A DNA stretch of 64,000 bases. Origin: Campanula takesimana. Its lineage: Eukaryota; Streptophyta; Magnoliopsida; Asterales; Campanulaceae. Of this stretch, positions 10,588-21,894 are shown in pieces. The translations under genes and the position numbers were made by a program. How positions within the stretch are numbered: position 1 is the first letter of the stretch; each line of letters begins with the position of its first letter. The stretch covers positions 178,828 through 242,827 of the forward strand of contig JAOWBW010000220.1 of NCBI GenBank assembly GCA_026119855.1, in the 5' to 3' direction. The notes below the pieces were generated by a model that ran no database searches, was not told the DNA's origin, and saw nothing but the letters and a program-made list of their open reading frames with translations.

Positions 10588-12361
10588 AGAACTTTAAGTT
10601 CAGACACAAGCAAGTCATTCTCTGCAGAAATTCTATTGAAATCAACAGCCATCACTTTATGAATGCTACTCAGCTTCTCATGATCAATAAAAATTTCATC
10701 CATTGTCTCTACCATTTCAGCTTTGGATATTCAGGAAAGGGATCAGCTAAAATTTTTGGGGCAGAGGTAATAGGTTCAGGAGAGAAGTTGGGTAGAGAAG
10801 AGATGGTTTTTGATAGGCTTTTGGCAATGCTAGGATGTTCAGTAAATGAGAACTTCCTTGTCATCGGTAAGGGTGTTGGTTTGACGGCAGTGAAGTGAGA
10901 AGAGGTACACTGGCCATAGAGTGAGGTTCCCACTTGATGAACCTTGTATCCATTAGGGTTTTCTGCTTTGACACTAATCTCTTTGAAGTGCGGTTGAGGT
11001 TTTCCAGCAGTTTCTTCTCTGATTGGAGTTCTTGGAGGATATGGATCTCGGTAGACTAGAGTCGGTAATGATAATGTATCGGCATCTTCCAAGTCTAGGG
11101 CAACAAAACTTATATCGGCATCTTCATCATCATCGGCATCTTCGTCTGAGTCAGTTTCACACCAGACCGGCAACGCCTTTTTTGTGCTTTCATCGGCAAC
11201 AAAGCTTCGAGACTTAGGATGTCTCTTGCTGAATGACTTCCTCACATACTCATATTTTGGTTGAGGACATTTGGAAGCAAAGTGACCAGGTTTTCTGCAG
11301 TTGAAGCAGACTAAGTCACCTTTGTTGTTCTTTCTGTCGGTAGCACTGGTGGAGAGTTTGTTGTAGCTTGCTAGTTTTTGAAATGGTGATGTGAATGACT
11401 TTTGTTGCTGGTAATTTCCTTTCTGCATCTTTTTGAAGTCTTTAAAACTTTTGTAGTTTCTGGCGAAGGCGGCGAATTCATCTTCTTCCATAGGTTTGTC
11501 AGTGTTTACTTCTGGGTTTTTGGAGCTGCAGGGTGTTTGATGGGGATCTATAGGAGGGAATTTATTTGAAGGGAAGGATACATGTAACTGAGCTGATAGA
11601 GATAAGTTTTTGAAATTTTTATCAAGAACGTTAAGTTTTTGCAGTTCTCTCTCATACAAGAATAGACTAGATACAAGATTCTAAATAGAAGTCTTGTTTA
11701 ATTCTCTAACCTCTCTAACAGCAGTGACCTTGGTATGATACTCATTTCCTAAAGAACTTAGAAAACGAATATTTAGGTCTTTCATGGTATAAATCTTTCC
11801 TAATGAAGCACATAAATTACTTACCTCGCAGAATCTGTCGTAGGCACTCCTGAGAGATTCACCATCTTGTTTCTTGAAGGATTCAAACTCAGCAATGCAG
11901 TCGTAGAGACTGTTGTCCTTCACCTACTCATCTCCTTCAAAGTACGCAAGAAGTTTGTTCCAGCATTCTTGAGCCGTGGAGCACAAGTCAATGAGTTTGT
12001 ATTGCTTATCATCCAAACCACAAGAGATAATGTGGCATGCTTTTCCATCTAGGGCAGCTGAAATTTTGTCGTCATCGGTCCATTCCTTTCTGGGTTTTTC
12101 AACCAGAGTTTCCTCAATCTGAACATGGGTTTCTTGTTTAGTGTCACGATCAGCATGTCGTGTCAGCGGAGTGGAGGGAATAGGTCTATAGGTGGTTAAA
12201 ACTTTTAAAGGAATGATTGGACCACCTTCTATGACCTTCATCAACCGATCATCGATTGAGTTCATATACTTTATCAGACGAGATTTCCAGACACCAAACT
12301 CGTTGACATTCAACAACGGGATGGTGGTGATGTTGAATAACTGCATGATTTTTCCTGCCAT
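10588..12361 (-). pseudogene. gag: Element A gag, N-terminal part
   Basis: The start is ATG 12361-12359 (MAGKIMQLF), about 50 bp after the primer site. The frame from 12361 to 10709 is single but broken by TAG 11924-11926 (after GDE; probably CAG originally) and a TAG at 11681-11683, and it ends at a TAG at 10709-10711. Downstream the coiled-coil region continues in another phase to the S insertion. Features in order are a UBN2-like Gag core, then a zinc knuckle CFNCRKPGHFASKC (around 11285-11325), then an acidic SDEDADDDEDAD stretch. Gag forms the particle and binds the element RNA. Confidence 0.85.
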
Positions 12362-12411
12362 GGTATCAGCAAACAAGCTGCAAAGCTTGGAAATTTCTTT
12401 CAAAATTCCAA

Positions 12412-12423
12412 GCTCTGATACCA
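12412..12423 (-). other. Primer binding site of element A
   Basis: Sense sequence TGGTATCAGAGC, complementary to the 3' end of plant initiator tRNA-Met, two bases from the LTR end (12426). Confidence 0.92.
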
Positions 12424-12425
12424 AT

Positions 12426-13075
12426 TGTTAGGCCCAATTGGTAGGAAAATAGGCTAGAGGGGGGGGGGTGAATAGCATTTTTAAAAACTTTTACAAAGAA
12501 ACACTTTTATAAATACAAAGTCACTTATCAGTTTGCAAACTATTAGCAGTAAGCGCAGCGGAGAAGATATGACTTAGTTTAACTCACACAAAATCAGTAT
12601 GAGATGGTTTTGAGAGCTTGGTTTCAACACGAAGTAGTTTCTAAGAGTTTAATGCAGTTTCAAGAGATTGGTCAATGGAAATTACAATGAATCAGTAGAA
12701 CCATATGCGATCTGCCGGTGATAGAGTTCCAACCGGCAAGGATAAAGTAAGCAACAGGGGAGACAATGATTTGAAGAGGTTCACAGTGTAAATACTGCTA
12801 CGTCCTCTACCAAGTTTGGTCAGAACTTGGATTTGGGTTAAGAGTACTATTAGATATCTATAGTCTATTACAAGCACGCCTTTACCGAAAATAAAGACTA
12901 AATTCTAGAGATCACTAATGGATCATAATACAAATCTGACCAAGTGTTTTTGAGCGGCAAGTCCAAGAGAACTTATCTCACTCAGGTGGGTATGTGAGTA
13001 ACTCAAGCAACGTATTCCTTAAATGATCTAGTTCGGGAATACTGACATTTGTTGATGAGTTTGTGCACAAGTGTA
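12426..13075 (-). repeat. Element A 5' LTR, part 1 (3' end of the LTR)
   Basis: On the plus strand it starts TGTTAGGCCC, so the LTR ends in CA in element sense. It contains the SIRE-typical poly-C/CTCTAGCC motif (as GGCTAGAGGGGGGGGGG at about 12450-12468) and A's word as CCGGCAAG near 12730. It is cut at 13075 by the Gypsy element and continues at 21900. Confidence 0.88.
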
Positions 13076-15165
13076 TGTCGTGACCCCGACCCGTGGTCCT
13101 ACTTGGCCCCACACTCGGGTCACGAGCGGACGACGATTTAAGACTAATTGAATTTTTAGAAAACTTTACATAACATCATTTGAAAGTTTCAACACAAGGC
13201 CACCGGCCAACTAAGAATTTAGCTATATACAAACTTCACAATTCTCCCAAAGATTCACTAAATAACATTTCGATCGTACGACATAATCTAGACTACTACC
13301 CCAAAAGTTTGACATTTATATAATGCAAACCATCTACCTTTCTTCATATAACCTCCCAACTGTCGTCGCCCTTGTCCGTGCTTACTGTGGCCTATTCCCT
13401 GGCTCGCCCTGACCTAAGGAAAACAAATTGGAAAGGAACGGGGTGAGATAAAATCTCAGTAAGTTACTAAATGCAACTACATGGCATGGCATAACAATAT
13501 GCACTAATAATACAATGAAGCTGAAATAACATTTAGCACATAACCACATATGCTGAATTAAACACGTTACAAAGGATACGTGAGCTAAGGTTTAAACCCA
13601 AGGATATAAAAATCTTTGCAGCATCAATGAGCAGCACGAACGGCTGAAGCAGAGGTTCCGGAACCCATAGTAACCAATCAATAATAAGGGGGAAAATGAC
13701 ACAGAGTCATTACCCAAACACGGCGAAAATTCCCCAAAGAGGAACTAGCCAACCCAACTATGGCCATATAGTGGGTCACGGGGATCAATAGACATTATAA
13801 GGAACTTAGCTCGGTGCCCTTATAATCTCTACATCACCAAACAAAGACACCAGCTGGACTTTTTATCTATTACACATACTGTTCATAATCCACAAAAGGG
13901 AATAATGTCAAATACGTTATCAAGACGATAGAGTTCCTCATAAAGATTCAACAACATTGTGAAATGGATAATCAACCAAAGGATTCCAAAATAGGACAAA
14001 TCCCATAAATGCACCACAAGTATGAAATAACATCAAATGACCCAAGAAGGTTTCACATTCTCAATCAATACCGCTATTCAAATGTTAAGCTTGATCCTAT
14101 GAAGTTAAAGGTTTCGACCTTAATCCAAATGGTGATAAATAACGAGGTGAAGGAAGAAATGAAAGGGATACTAACTAAGGACCAACCAAGAATCAAAGAA
14201 AGAAGAATTCCATACAGGGGAAGGGGTGCGCGCGCCTCCTTAAAAGGGGTGCGTGCGCCTCCTTTGATCAGAAGACTTTGGCCAATTTGAGAAAGGAAGG
14301 GTGCGCGCGCCTCCTCAAAAATGATGCGTGCGCCCCTAAGGATCAGAAGAATTTGGCCAATTTGGGAAAAAGAGGGTGCGCGCGCCTCCTCAAAAATGAT
14401 GCGTGCGCATCCTAGGTCGACTTGGTCAATTTCTGCAATTCACTTGGGTTTGAACAAGAACCAACACTAAGGTACAACCAATACTAGCACAGAACAACCC
14501 AGCAACACCAAAGTGAGGATTTCTACCAGTTCTTCTTAATAATTAACCAAACACCAACCAAGATTTCCAGCCCAACATTTGAACAACATGCAACAATACA
14601 ATTTTAACAATAATAGTATGAACAATCCTAAATAAAAAAGGGGGTTAGTGAACTTACCTTGAATGCAAGAATTAGACTCAAAACCAACTCCTATTTAGCT
14701 CAAGATGATCCATTCCACTTCTAAAATACTTGGATGAGGCTGGGATTGAATTTAGAGAGGTAATGAAAGGGAATTTGAGGAAAGAAGGAATGAAGAACAA
14801 GAATGGCTTCCACCCCCCCCCCCACTTTTCTTTACACAACCCACCTAACAAATGAAGAATGAAGAAGAGGGTGGAGATGGTGGCTGGGATTACCCACCCA
14901 ACTCTCCCAATTTCAACTTAGCCCCTCAAGATTGATTAAGAACAGCTACACCCTAACTTTTATTTTCACCCCAAGTACCCCTAAGGTTCAAATGCACAAG
15001 AACCCCTCTCTAATACTAACACATAATTAAATAACACAAGTAACAAGTTATTTAACATACGATGCACGCCCAAAATCTCAATTAATAATTCCAAGCATGA
15101 AATTAGATAAACATATATTAGCCAATTAATAATTAAAATTAGAGCCCAGATTTGGGGTCGCTACA
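13076..15165 (-). repeat. Gypsy element 3' LTR
   Basis: It starts TGTCGTGACC and ends GGGTCGCTACA on the plus strand. It has an inverted TG...CA end (TGTAGCGACC in element sense). It contains a GC-rich repeat cluster at 14219-14420 and a C-run at 14812-14823. Confidence 0.95.
14219..14420. repeat. GC-rich tandem repeat in the Gypsy 3' LTR
   Basis: Three units of roughly 60-75 bp. Each has GGGTGCGCGCGCCTCCT followed at about 15 bp by a second word, GTGCGTGCGCC or GATGCGTGCGC, and then GATCAGAAGA and TTTGGCCAATTTG. The alternating GC tracts stand out in an A/T-rich surrounding. Confidence 0.85.
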
Positions 15166-15183
15166 CTCACTCCCCCTAAAATA
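15166..15183 (-). other. Gypsy element polypurine tract
   Basis: Reverse complement of CTCACTCCCCCTAAAATA, i.e. a TTTTAGGGGGAGTGAG tract directly before the 3' LTR, where plus-strand DNA synthesis would be primed. Confidence 0.88.
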
Positions 15184-15213
15184 AATTTCCCCCCGAAATT
15201 TAAATACGCTTAC

Positions 15214-18200
15214 CTAGATTTCGAATAGCCATGGATACTTCCGCTCCATCTCCTCCCTAAGCTCCCAAGTAGATTCCTCGATATCATGATTCTTCCACAA
15301 GACTCTCACCAATGGAATACTCTTATTTCTTAGCTCTTGAACCTTGGTATCCATTACCCGAACCGGGTGCTCAACATACGACATATCGGGCTCAATGTCA
15401 TCCGGTACTTCCGCTAACACATGAGATGGGTCATAAACATACCTACGGAGCATCGAGACATGAAATACATCGTGAATCTTTCCTAAGGAAGAGGGTAAGG
15501 CAAGACGATAGGCAAGAATTCCAACCCTTTCCAAGATCTCAAAAGGTCCCAAATACCTCGGAGCGAGCTTCCCCTTCTTACCATACCTTTTAATTCCCAC
15601 TCTCGGTGAAACCTTCAAGAATACCAAATCTCCCACGCTAAACTCAAGGTCTCGCCTTCTATGATCCGAATAACTTTTCTGTCGACTTTGAGCGGTTTTC
15701 AACCTGTCTCGGATAAGTTTGACTTTCTCTACGGAATCCCGAACCATATCAACACCCCATAACTTCGCCTCCCCAACCTCATCCCAACAAATGGGAGACC
15801 TACATTTTCTTCCATAAAGAGCCTCATATGGTGCCATCTGAATACTCGATTGGTAACTGTTATTGTAGGCGAACTCGACAAGCGGTAGATGAGTATCCCA
15901 AGAATCAGAAAAGTCCACTGAGCAGGCCCGTAACATGCCCTCCAAAACCTGAATCGTTCTCTCTGATTGACCATCGGTTTGGGGATGATACGCTGTACTG
16001 AATCGCAAATTGGTACCCAAAGCCCTCTGTAATGCCTGCCAAAATCGAGATGTGAGCCGAGGATCTCTGTCCGACACGATACTAACTGGAACCCCATGAA
16101 GCTTCACGATTTCACCGATATACAAACTCGCAAGTTTTTCCATCGAATAACTAATGTCAATCGGTAGAAAATGAGCGGACTTGGTTAATCTATCAACAAT
16201 TACCCAAACGGCGTCGTGCTTCCTCCGAGTACGAGGTAATCCGGTTACAAAATCCATCGTAATGTGCTCCCACTTCCATTCCGGAATCTCAAGTGGTTGG
16301 AGTAGTCCCGCTGGTCTTTGGTGTTCGGCCTTCACTTGTTGACATGTCAAACATTTAGATACGTAATCCGCTATCTCCCTTTTCATGTTATTCCACCAAA
16401 AGTGTTGTTTCAAATTCTGGTACATCTTTGTATTTCCGGGGTGAATTGTATACTTCGATTTATGGCCCTCCTCAAGAACTTGACATTTAATTCCCTTGAC
16501 ATCCGGTACGCACAACCGACCTTGATAAGTTAAAACTCCCTCAGGATCCAACAAAAAGCCAACATATTGTTTATCCGCCATACGATCCATGATTTTCTTC
16601 AATTCCGGGTCATCCTTTTGAGCATCCTTGATTTGTTGAATTAAGGTTGGTAAAATCCGAATATTCGCAAATATAGCCCCGTGTCTCGACTCACAAGGGC
16701 TCCAATCTCGAGCATCCTCTAGCATCTTCCACTCCCGAACCATCATCGAGGCCATAAAGGACTTCCGACTAATAGCATCCGCGACTACATTTGCCTTGCC
16801 CGGGTGGTAGGAAATAGTGCAATCATAATCCTTTAAAAGTTCCATCCATCGCCTCTGTCGGTTATTCAATTCCTTTTGAGAGAAAAGATATTTCAAGCTT
16901 TTGTGATCCGTGAAAATTTCAAACTTCACTCCATATAGGTAATGCTTCCACTTATGTAACGCAAACACAATCGCAGCAAGTTCCATATCATGAGTCGGGT
17001 AGTTTTGTTCACACGGTGATAACTTCCTCGAAGCATAAGCAAGAACCTTCCCGTTCTGCATCAAAACGCAACCAAGACCCTCTTTCGAAGCGTCACTATA
17101 GATAACCAAATCATCGTTTCCATTGGGCAACGCAAGAATCGGAGCGGTGGTTAATCTCTTCTTAAATTCATCAAAACTATTCTGACATTTCTCATTCCAC
17201 ACAAATGGCACATTCTTTCGGGTCAATTGCGTTAACGGAGTGGTAATCCTCGAGAACCCCTCGATAAATCTTCTATAGTACCCGGCCAAACCTAGAAAAC
17301 TTCGAACCTCTGTCACCGTCTTGGGCCTCTTCCAATTCACTATAGCTTCAATCTTGACTGGATCCACGGAAATCCCCTTACTTGACACCACGTGACCCAA
17401 GAAAGAAACCTCCTCAAGCCAAAAATCACACTTACTAAATTTAGCAAACAATTGCTTCTCTCGGAGCACACCCAAAACTATTCGCAAATGTTGTTCATGT
17501 TCCTCCCGGGATTTAGAATACACCAATATGTCGTCAATAAACACCACCACAAAGGAGTCGAGATAAGGCTTGAACACTCTATTCATCAAATCCATGAAAA
17601 CCGCCGGTGCGTTGGTCAACCCAAATGGCATCACTAAGAACTCATAATGACCGTATCGAGTCCGGAACGCAGTCTTAGGAATATCTTCGGAACGGATCTT
17701 CAATTGGTGGTATCCACTTCGCAAATCCAATTTGGAGAAGACCTTCGAGCCTTGCAACTGATCAAATAAATCATCGATGTGAGGTAAAGGGTACTTGTTC
17801 TTCACAGTCATTTGATTCAATTTCCGGTAGTCTATACACAGTCTCAAAGACCCGTCTTTCTTCTTCACAAATAAAACCGGAGCTCCCCACGGTGACACAC
17901 TGGGACGGATGAAGCCTCTGTCAAGTAGTTCTTGCAACTGAATCTTTAACTCCTTTAATTCTGCGGAGGCCATTCGGTACGGTGCTTTGGAGATAGGGGC
18001 GGTCCCAGGAAATAAGTCGATACAAAACTCTATCTCTCTATCAGGAGGCATCACATACTCCGAAGAAAACACCTCAGGAAACTCCCTCACCACCGGTACG
18101 TCACTCAACTCAGGCGACTTTTTAGTAGTGTCTAACACGCTAGCAAGGTACCCCGCACAACCCTTAGCTAATAATCTCCTAGCTTTCATATAGGAAATCA

Positions 18201-19680
18201 CTCGAATATTTCTACCCCAAGGAACCCCTTCAAATACGAATTCAGACACGCCGGGGATAGAAAAAGTAACTATCTTCCTATGACAGTCAACAGAAGCAAA
18301 ATATTTACTCAACCAATCCATGCCCAAGATGACATCAAAATCTTGCAAGGGTAGGAGGACCAAATCAGCAGATAATACATGACCACATATATGAACATCA
18401 CACGCACGTATCACAGAATCGGTAACTAAACATTCCCCAACCGGAGTCGACACTTCTAGCACATAAGGTAATGATTCATATAAAATAGGCAATCGTGATG
18501 CAAAATGCACAGAAATGTATGAATGCGATGAGCCAGGGTCTATTAGTGCACGTGCTCTCATACTCGCTATAGAAATTGTACCTCCAATCACAGTAGAAGC
18601 ATCCGTAGCTTCTTGTTGATTCACAGCAAATAACCGCCCTTGGACTTTTGGTCTTCCCGCAACATCCCTTTTCTGTCCTTGTGGTGACCCCGAATTGCTC
18701 CCCGATGGTTGACTCTTCGGTTTAGGACAATCCCTCTGATAGTGCCCATATTGTCCACAGTTGGTGCACTTCCCTTGCTTTTTCCAACACCTTTCTTCCG
18801 AGTGACCTTCCTTCTGACAATGAGTACACACCTTCCTATTTTGGTTTCCCGAGTTGTTACCCTGATTTCGAACATTCGGTTGCCACTGTGATTGTCCCTT
18901 GAACGAAGATGATGTTCCCTGTGCCCCTCGATTATCATTACGTTGCGGCTGTGATCTCCCTTGTCCTCCTTGTTTCCCAACATTTGCCACCTCAGTCTTC
19001 CTTTTATGCTCAATGATGTCATGTTCCACACTATAAGCCCGATCCACCGCATCTTGAAAATCAGTAAATTTATGCGCCACCAGTTGAGTGCGAATGTTAG
19101 TTCGTAGTCCCTTTACAAACCTCAAAATTTTCCTCTCCTCCGTAGCCACTAAGTAGTTACAATGCCTTGCTAGTTCTGTGAATCTGGATACATATTGGGC
19201 CACGGTCATCATGCTTTGTTCCAAATTCAGGAATTCAACTTCCTTTCTATCTTGGTCCACCTTTGGAATGAAATGCTCCTTGAATTTCTTCACGAAATTA
19301 TCCCACGTATACTCCACTTGTCTCTCGTCCCAACTAGCCTTCAATCCCTTCCACCAATATTCCGCTGCTCCAACTAATTTATAAGTCGCGAATCTAACCT
19401 TTCCCTCATCATTACTTCCCAACACAGCAAAGATTTTCTCCATAGCATCTATCCACCTCTCGGCCTTGGTTACATCCGGTTCTCCCTCATATTCAATAGG
19501 TTTCATTTTCAGAAATTGGTCTAGTCCCGCTCTCGGTGCCACTGGTATTTCCCGACGATTGTTATTGTCATTCATAGTTTTCAAGGCGGCCTCGAACATT
19601 CCCTGGAACATCGCAAAAGTTTCTTCTCTAACATTTCTACGCCCCGCAGGACCACCCTGTTCATCATCAGACCCTACCAT
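15214..19680 (-). CDS. gag-pol: Gypsy Gag-Pol polyprotein (Tekay/Del-type)
   Basis: About 1,488 codons without a stop. I take the start at ATG 19680 (MVGSDDEQ); a Met 11 codons upstream is in frame, so the open frame reaches 19713. Positions counted from that upstream Met: Retrotrans_gag core about 70-235, two zinc knuckles (CTHCQKEGHSEERC and CTNCGQYGHYQRDC) about 296-329, protease with DPGSSHSY near 392 (Pro in place of the common S/T, as in many chromoviruses). RT runs about 580-740 with VFIDDIL, RNase H (YSDASKEGLG) from about 870. Integrase has the zinc module near 1085-1135 and then a D-D-E core (VDRLTKSAHF, SDRDPRL, QTDGQSERT). The last 70 residues (VLWKNHDIEESTWE) form a chromodomain-like tail that may guide insertion to heterochromatin. 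All key residues are present. Confidence 0.95.
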   Translation of the reverse strand: MVGSDDEQGGPAGRRNVREETFAMFQGMFEAALKTMNDNNNRREIPVAPRAGLDQFLKMKPIEYEGEPDVTKAERWIDAMEKIFAVLGSNDEGKVRFATYKLVGAAEYWWKGLKASWDERQVEYTWDNFVKKFKEHFIPKVDQDRKEVEFLNLEQSMMTVAQYVSRFTELARHCNYLVATEERKILRFVKGLRTNIRTQLVAHKFTDFQDAVDRAYSVEHDIIEHKRKTEVANVGKQGGQGRSQPQRNDNRGAQGTSSSFKGQSQWQPNVRNQGNNSGNQNRKVCTHCQKEGHSEERCWKKQGKCTNCGQYGHYQRDCPKPKSQPSGSNSGSPQGQKRDVAGRPKVQGRLFAVNQQEATDASTVIGGTISIASMRARALIDPGSSHSYISVHFASRLPILYESLPYVLEVSTPVGECLVTDSVIRACDVHICGHVLSADLVLLPLQDFDVILGMDWLSKYFASVDCHRKIVTFSIPGVSEFVFEGVPWGRNIRVISYMKARRLLAKGCAGYLASVLDTTKKSPELSDVPVVREFPEVFSSEYVMPPDREIEFCIDLFPGTAPISKAPYRMASAELKELKIQLQELLDRGFIRPSVSPWGAPVLFVKKKDGSLRLCIDYRKLNQMTVKNKYPLPHIDDLFDQLQGSKVFSKLDLRSGYHQLKIRSEDIPKTAFRTRYGHYEFLVMPFGLTNAPAVFMDLMNRVFKPYLDSFVVVFIDDILVYSKSREEHEQHLRIVLGVLREKQLFAKFSKCDFWLEEVSFLGHVVSSKGISVDPVKIEAIVNWKRPKTVTEVRSFLGLAGYYRRFIEGFSRITTPLTQLTRKNVPFVWNEKCQNSFDEFKKRLTTAPILALPNGNDDLVIYSDASKEGLGCVLMQNGKVLAYASRKLSPCEQNYPTHDMELAAIVFALHKWKHYLYGVKFEIFTDHKSLKYLFSQKELNNRQRRWMELLKDYDCTISYHPGKANVVADAISRKSFMASMMVREWKMLEDARDWSPCESRHGAIFANIRILPTLIQQIKDAQKDDPELKKIMDRMADKQYVGFLLDPEGVLTYQGRLCVPDVKGIKCQVLEEGHKSKYTIHPGNTKMYQNLKQHFWWNNMKREIADYVSKCLTCQQVKAEHQRPAGLLQPLEIPEWKWEHITMDFVTGLPRTRRKHDAVWVIVDRLTKSAHFLPIDISYSMEKLASLYIGEIVKLHGVPVSIVSDRDPRLTSRFWQALQRALGTNLRFSTAYHPQTDGQSERTIQVLEGMLRACSVDFSDSWDTHLPLVEFAYNNSYQSSIQMAPYEALYGRKCRSPICWDEVGEAKLWGVDMVRDSVEKVKLIRDRLKTAQSRQKSYSDHRRRDLEFSVGDLVFLKVSPRVGIKRYGKKGKLAPRYLGPFEILERVGILAYRLALPSSLGKIHDVFHVSMLRRYVYDPSHVLAEVPDDIEPDMSYVEHPVRVMDTKVQELRNKSIPLVRVLWKNHDIEESTWELREEMERKYPWLFEI

Positions 19681-19791
19681 GATTACTAAGTACCTGCATA
19701 CAACAATCAACATTACTCACTCCGAACTCAACTACCCATCCTAGGTTATATAGTTAATCTAACCTTCTAACCTAAGATCCGAGCAACCATT

Positions 19792-19803
19792 GCTCTGATA
19801 CCA
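19792..19803 (-). other. Gypsy element primer binding site
   Basis: Sense TGGTATCAGAGC (initiator tRNA-Met), two bases from the 5' LTR at 19806. Confidence 0.92.
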
Positions 19804-19805
19804 AC

Positions 19806-21894
19806 TGTCGTGACCCCGACCCGTGGTCCTACTTGGCCCCACACTCGGGTCACGAGCGGACGACGATTTAAGACTAATTGAATTTTTAGAAAACTTTACA
19901 TAACATCATTTGAAAGTTTCAACACAAGGCCACCGGCCAACTAAGAATTTAGCTATATACAAACTTCACAATTCTCCCAAAGATTCACTAAATAACATTT
20001 CGATCGTACGACATAATCTAGACTACTACCCCAAAAGTTTGACATTTATATAATGCAAACCATCTACCTTTCTTCATATAACCTCCCAACTGTCGTCGCC
20101 CTTGTCCGTGCTTACTGTGGCCTATTCCCTGGCTCGCCCTGACCTAAGGAAAACAAATTGGAAAGGAACGGGGTGAGATAAAATCTCAGTAAGTTACTAA
20201 ATGCAACTACATGGCATGGCATAACAATATGCACTAATAATACAATGAAGCTGAAATAACATTTAGCACATAACCACATATGCTGAATTAAACACGTTAC
20301 AAAGGATACGTGAGCTAAGGTTTAAACCCAAGGATATAAAAATCTTTGCAGCATCAATGAGCAGCACGAACGGCTGAAGCAGAGGTTCCGGAACCCATAG
20401 TAACCAATCAATAATAAGGGGGAAAATGACACAGAGTCATTACCCAAACACGGCGAAAATTCCCCAAAGAGGAACTAGCCAACCCAACTATGGCCATATA
20501 GTGGGTCACGGGGATCAATAGACATTATAAGGAACTTAGCTCGGTGCCCTTATAATCTCTACATCACCAAACAAAGACACCGGCTGGACTTTTTATCTAT
20601 TACACATACTGTTCATAATCCACAAAAGGGAATAATGTCAAATACGTTATCAAGACGATAGAGTTCCTCATAAAGATTCAACAACATTGTGAAATGGATA
20701 ATCAACCAAAGGATTCCAAAATAGGACAAATCCCATAAATGCACCACAAGTATGAAATAACATCAAATGACCCAAGAAGGTTTCACATTCTCAATCAATA
20801 CCGCTATTCAAATGTTAAGCTTGATCCTATGAAGTTAAAGGTTTCGACCTTAATCCAAATGGTGATAAATAACGAGGTGAAGGAAGAAATGAAAGGGATA
20901 CTAACTAAGGACCAACCAAGAATCAAAGAAAGAAGAATTCCATACAGGGGAAGGGGTGCGCGCGCCTCCTTAAAAGGGGTGCGTGCGCCTCCTTTGATCA
21001 GAAGACTTTGGCCAATTTGAGAAAGGAAGGGTGCGCGCGCCTCCTCAAAAATGATGCGTGCGCCCCTAAGGATCAGAAGAATTTGGCCAATTTGGGAAAA
21101 AGAGGGTGCGCGCGCCTCCTCAAAAATGATGCGTGCGCATCCTAGGTCGACTTGGTCAATTTCTGCAATTCACTTGGGTTTGAACAAGAACCAACACTAA
21201 GGTACAACCAATACTAGCACAGAACAACCCAGCAACACCAAAGTGAGGATTTCTACCAGTTCTTCTTAATAATTAACCAAACACCAACCAAGATTTCCAG
21301 CCCAACATTTGAACAACATGCAACAATACAATTTTAACAATAATAGTATGAACAATCCTAAATAAAAAAGGGGGTTAGTGAACTTACCTTGAATGCAAGA
21401 ATTAGACTCAAAACCAACTCCTATTTAGCTCAAGATGATCCATTCCACTTCTAAAATACTTGGATGAGGCTGGGATTGAATTTAGAGAGGTAATGAAAGG
21501 GAATTTGAGGAAAGAAGGAATGAATAACAAGAATGGCTTCCACCCCCCCCCCACTTTTCTTTACACAACCCACCTAACAAATGAAGAATGAAGAAGAGGG
21601 TGGAGATGGTGGCTGGGATTACCCACCCAACTCTCCCAATTTCAACTTAGCCCCTCAAGATTGATTAAGAACAGCTACACCCTAACTTTTATTTTCACCC
21701 CAAGTACCCCTAAGGTTCAAATGCACAAGAACCCCTCTCTAATACTAACACATAATTAAATAACACAAGTAACAAGTTATTTAACATACGATGCACGCCC
21801 AAAATCTCAATTAATAATTCCAAGCATGAAATTAGATAAACATATATTAGCCAATTAATAATTAAAATTAGAGCCCAGATTTGGGGTCGCTACA
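19806..21894 (-). repeat. Gypsy element 5' LTR
   Basis: 2,089 bp, nearly identical to 13076-15165. It ends at the duplicated target GTGTA. The GC-rich tandem repeat recurs at 20949-21150. Confidence 0.95.
20949..21150. repeat. GC-rich tandem repeat in the Gypsy 5' LTR
   Basis: The same three-unit array as at 14219-14420 with no differences seen, so the array has not changed since insertion. Confidence 0.85.

Larger units (their letters stand above)
13076..21894 (-). mobile_element. Gypsy retrotransposon, Tekay/Del-type chromovirus, complete and apparently intact
   Basis: 8,819 bp flanked by the duplication GTGTA (13071-13075 and 21895-21899). The LTRs are 2,090 and 2,089 bp and differ, by my reading, at 3 places: A/G near 13852 versus 20582, G/T near 14795 versus 21525, and one C in a C-run. 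One uninterrupted gag-pol frame, a primer site and a polypurine tract are present. It is inserted in the 5' LTR of A. It is the youngest element in the window and could still be mobile. Confidence 0.95.

Noticed and set aside
10527..10898. 123-codon plus-strand frame across the end of S and A's gag
   Set aside because: It spans the junction of S with A and is antisense to gag.
12412..12423. Possible tRNA gene pieces at the TGGTATCAGAGC sites
   Set aside because: Only the 12-13 bases matching the tRNA 3' end are there; they are primer binding sites next to LTRs.
14009..14290. 93-codon plus-strand frame in the Gypsy LTRs (also 20739-21020)
   Set aside because: It reads through the GC-rich tandem repeat; it is duplicated only because the LTR is. 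No known domain.
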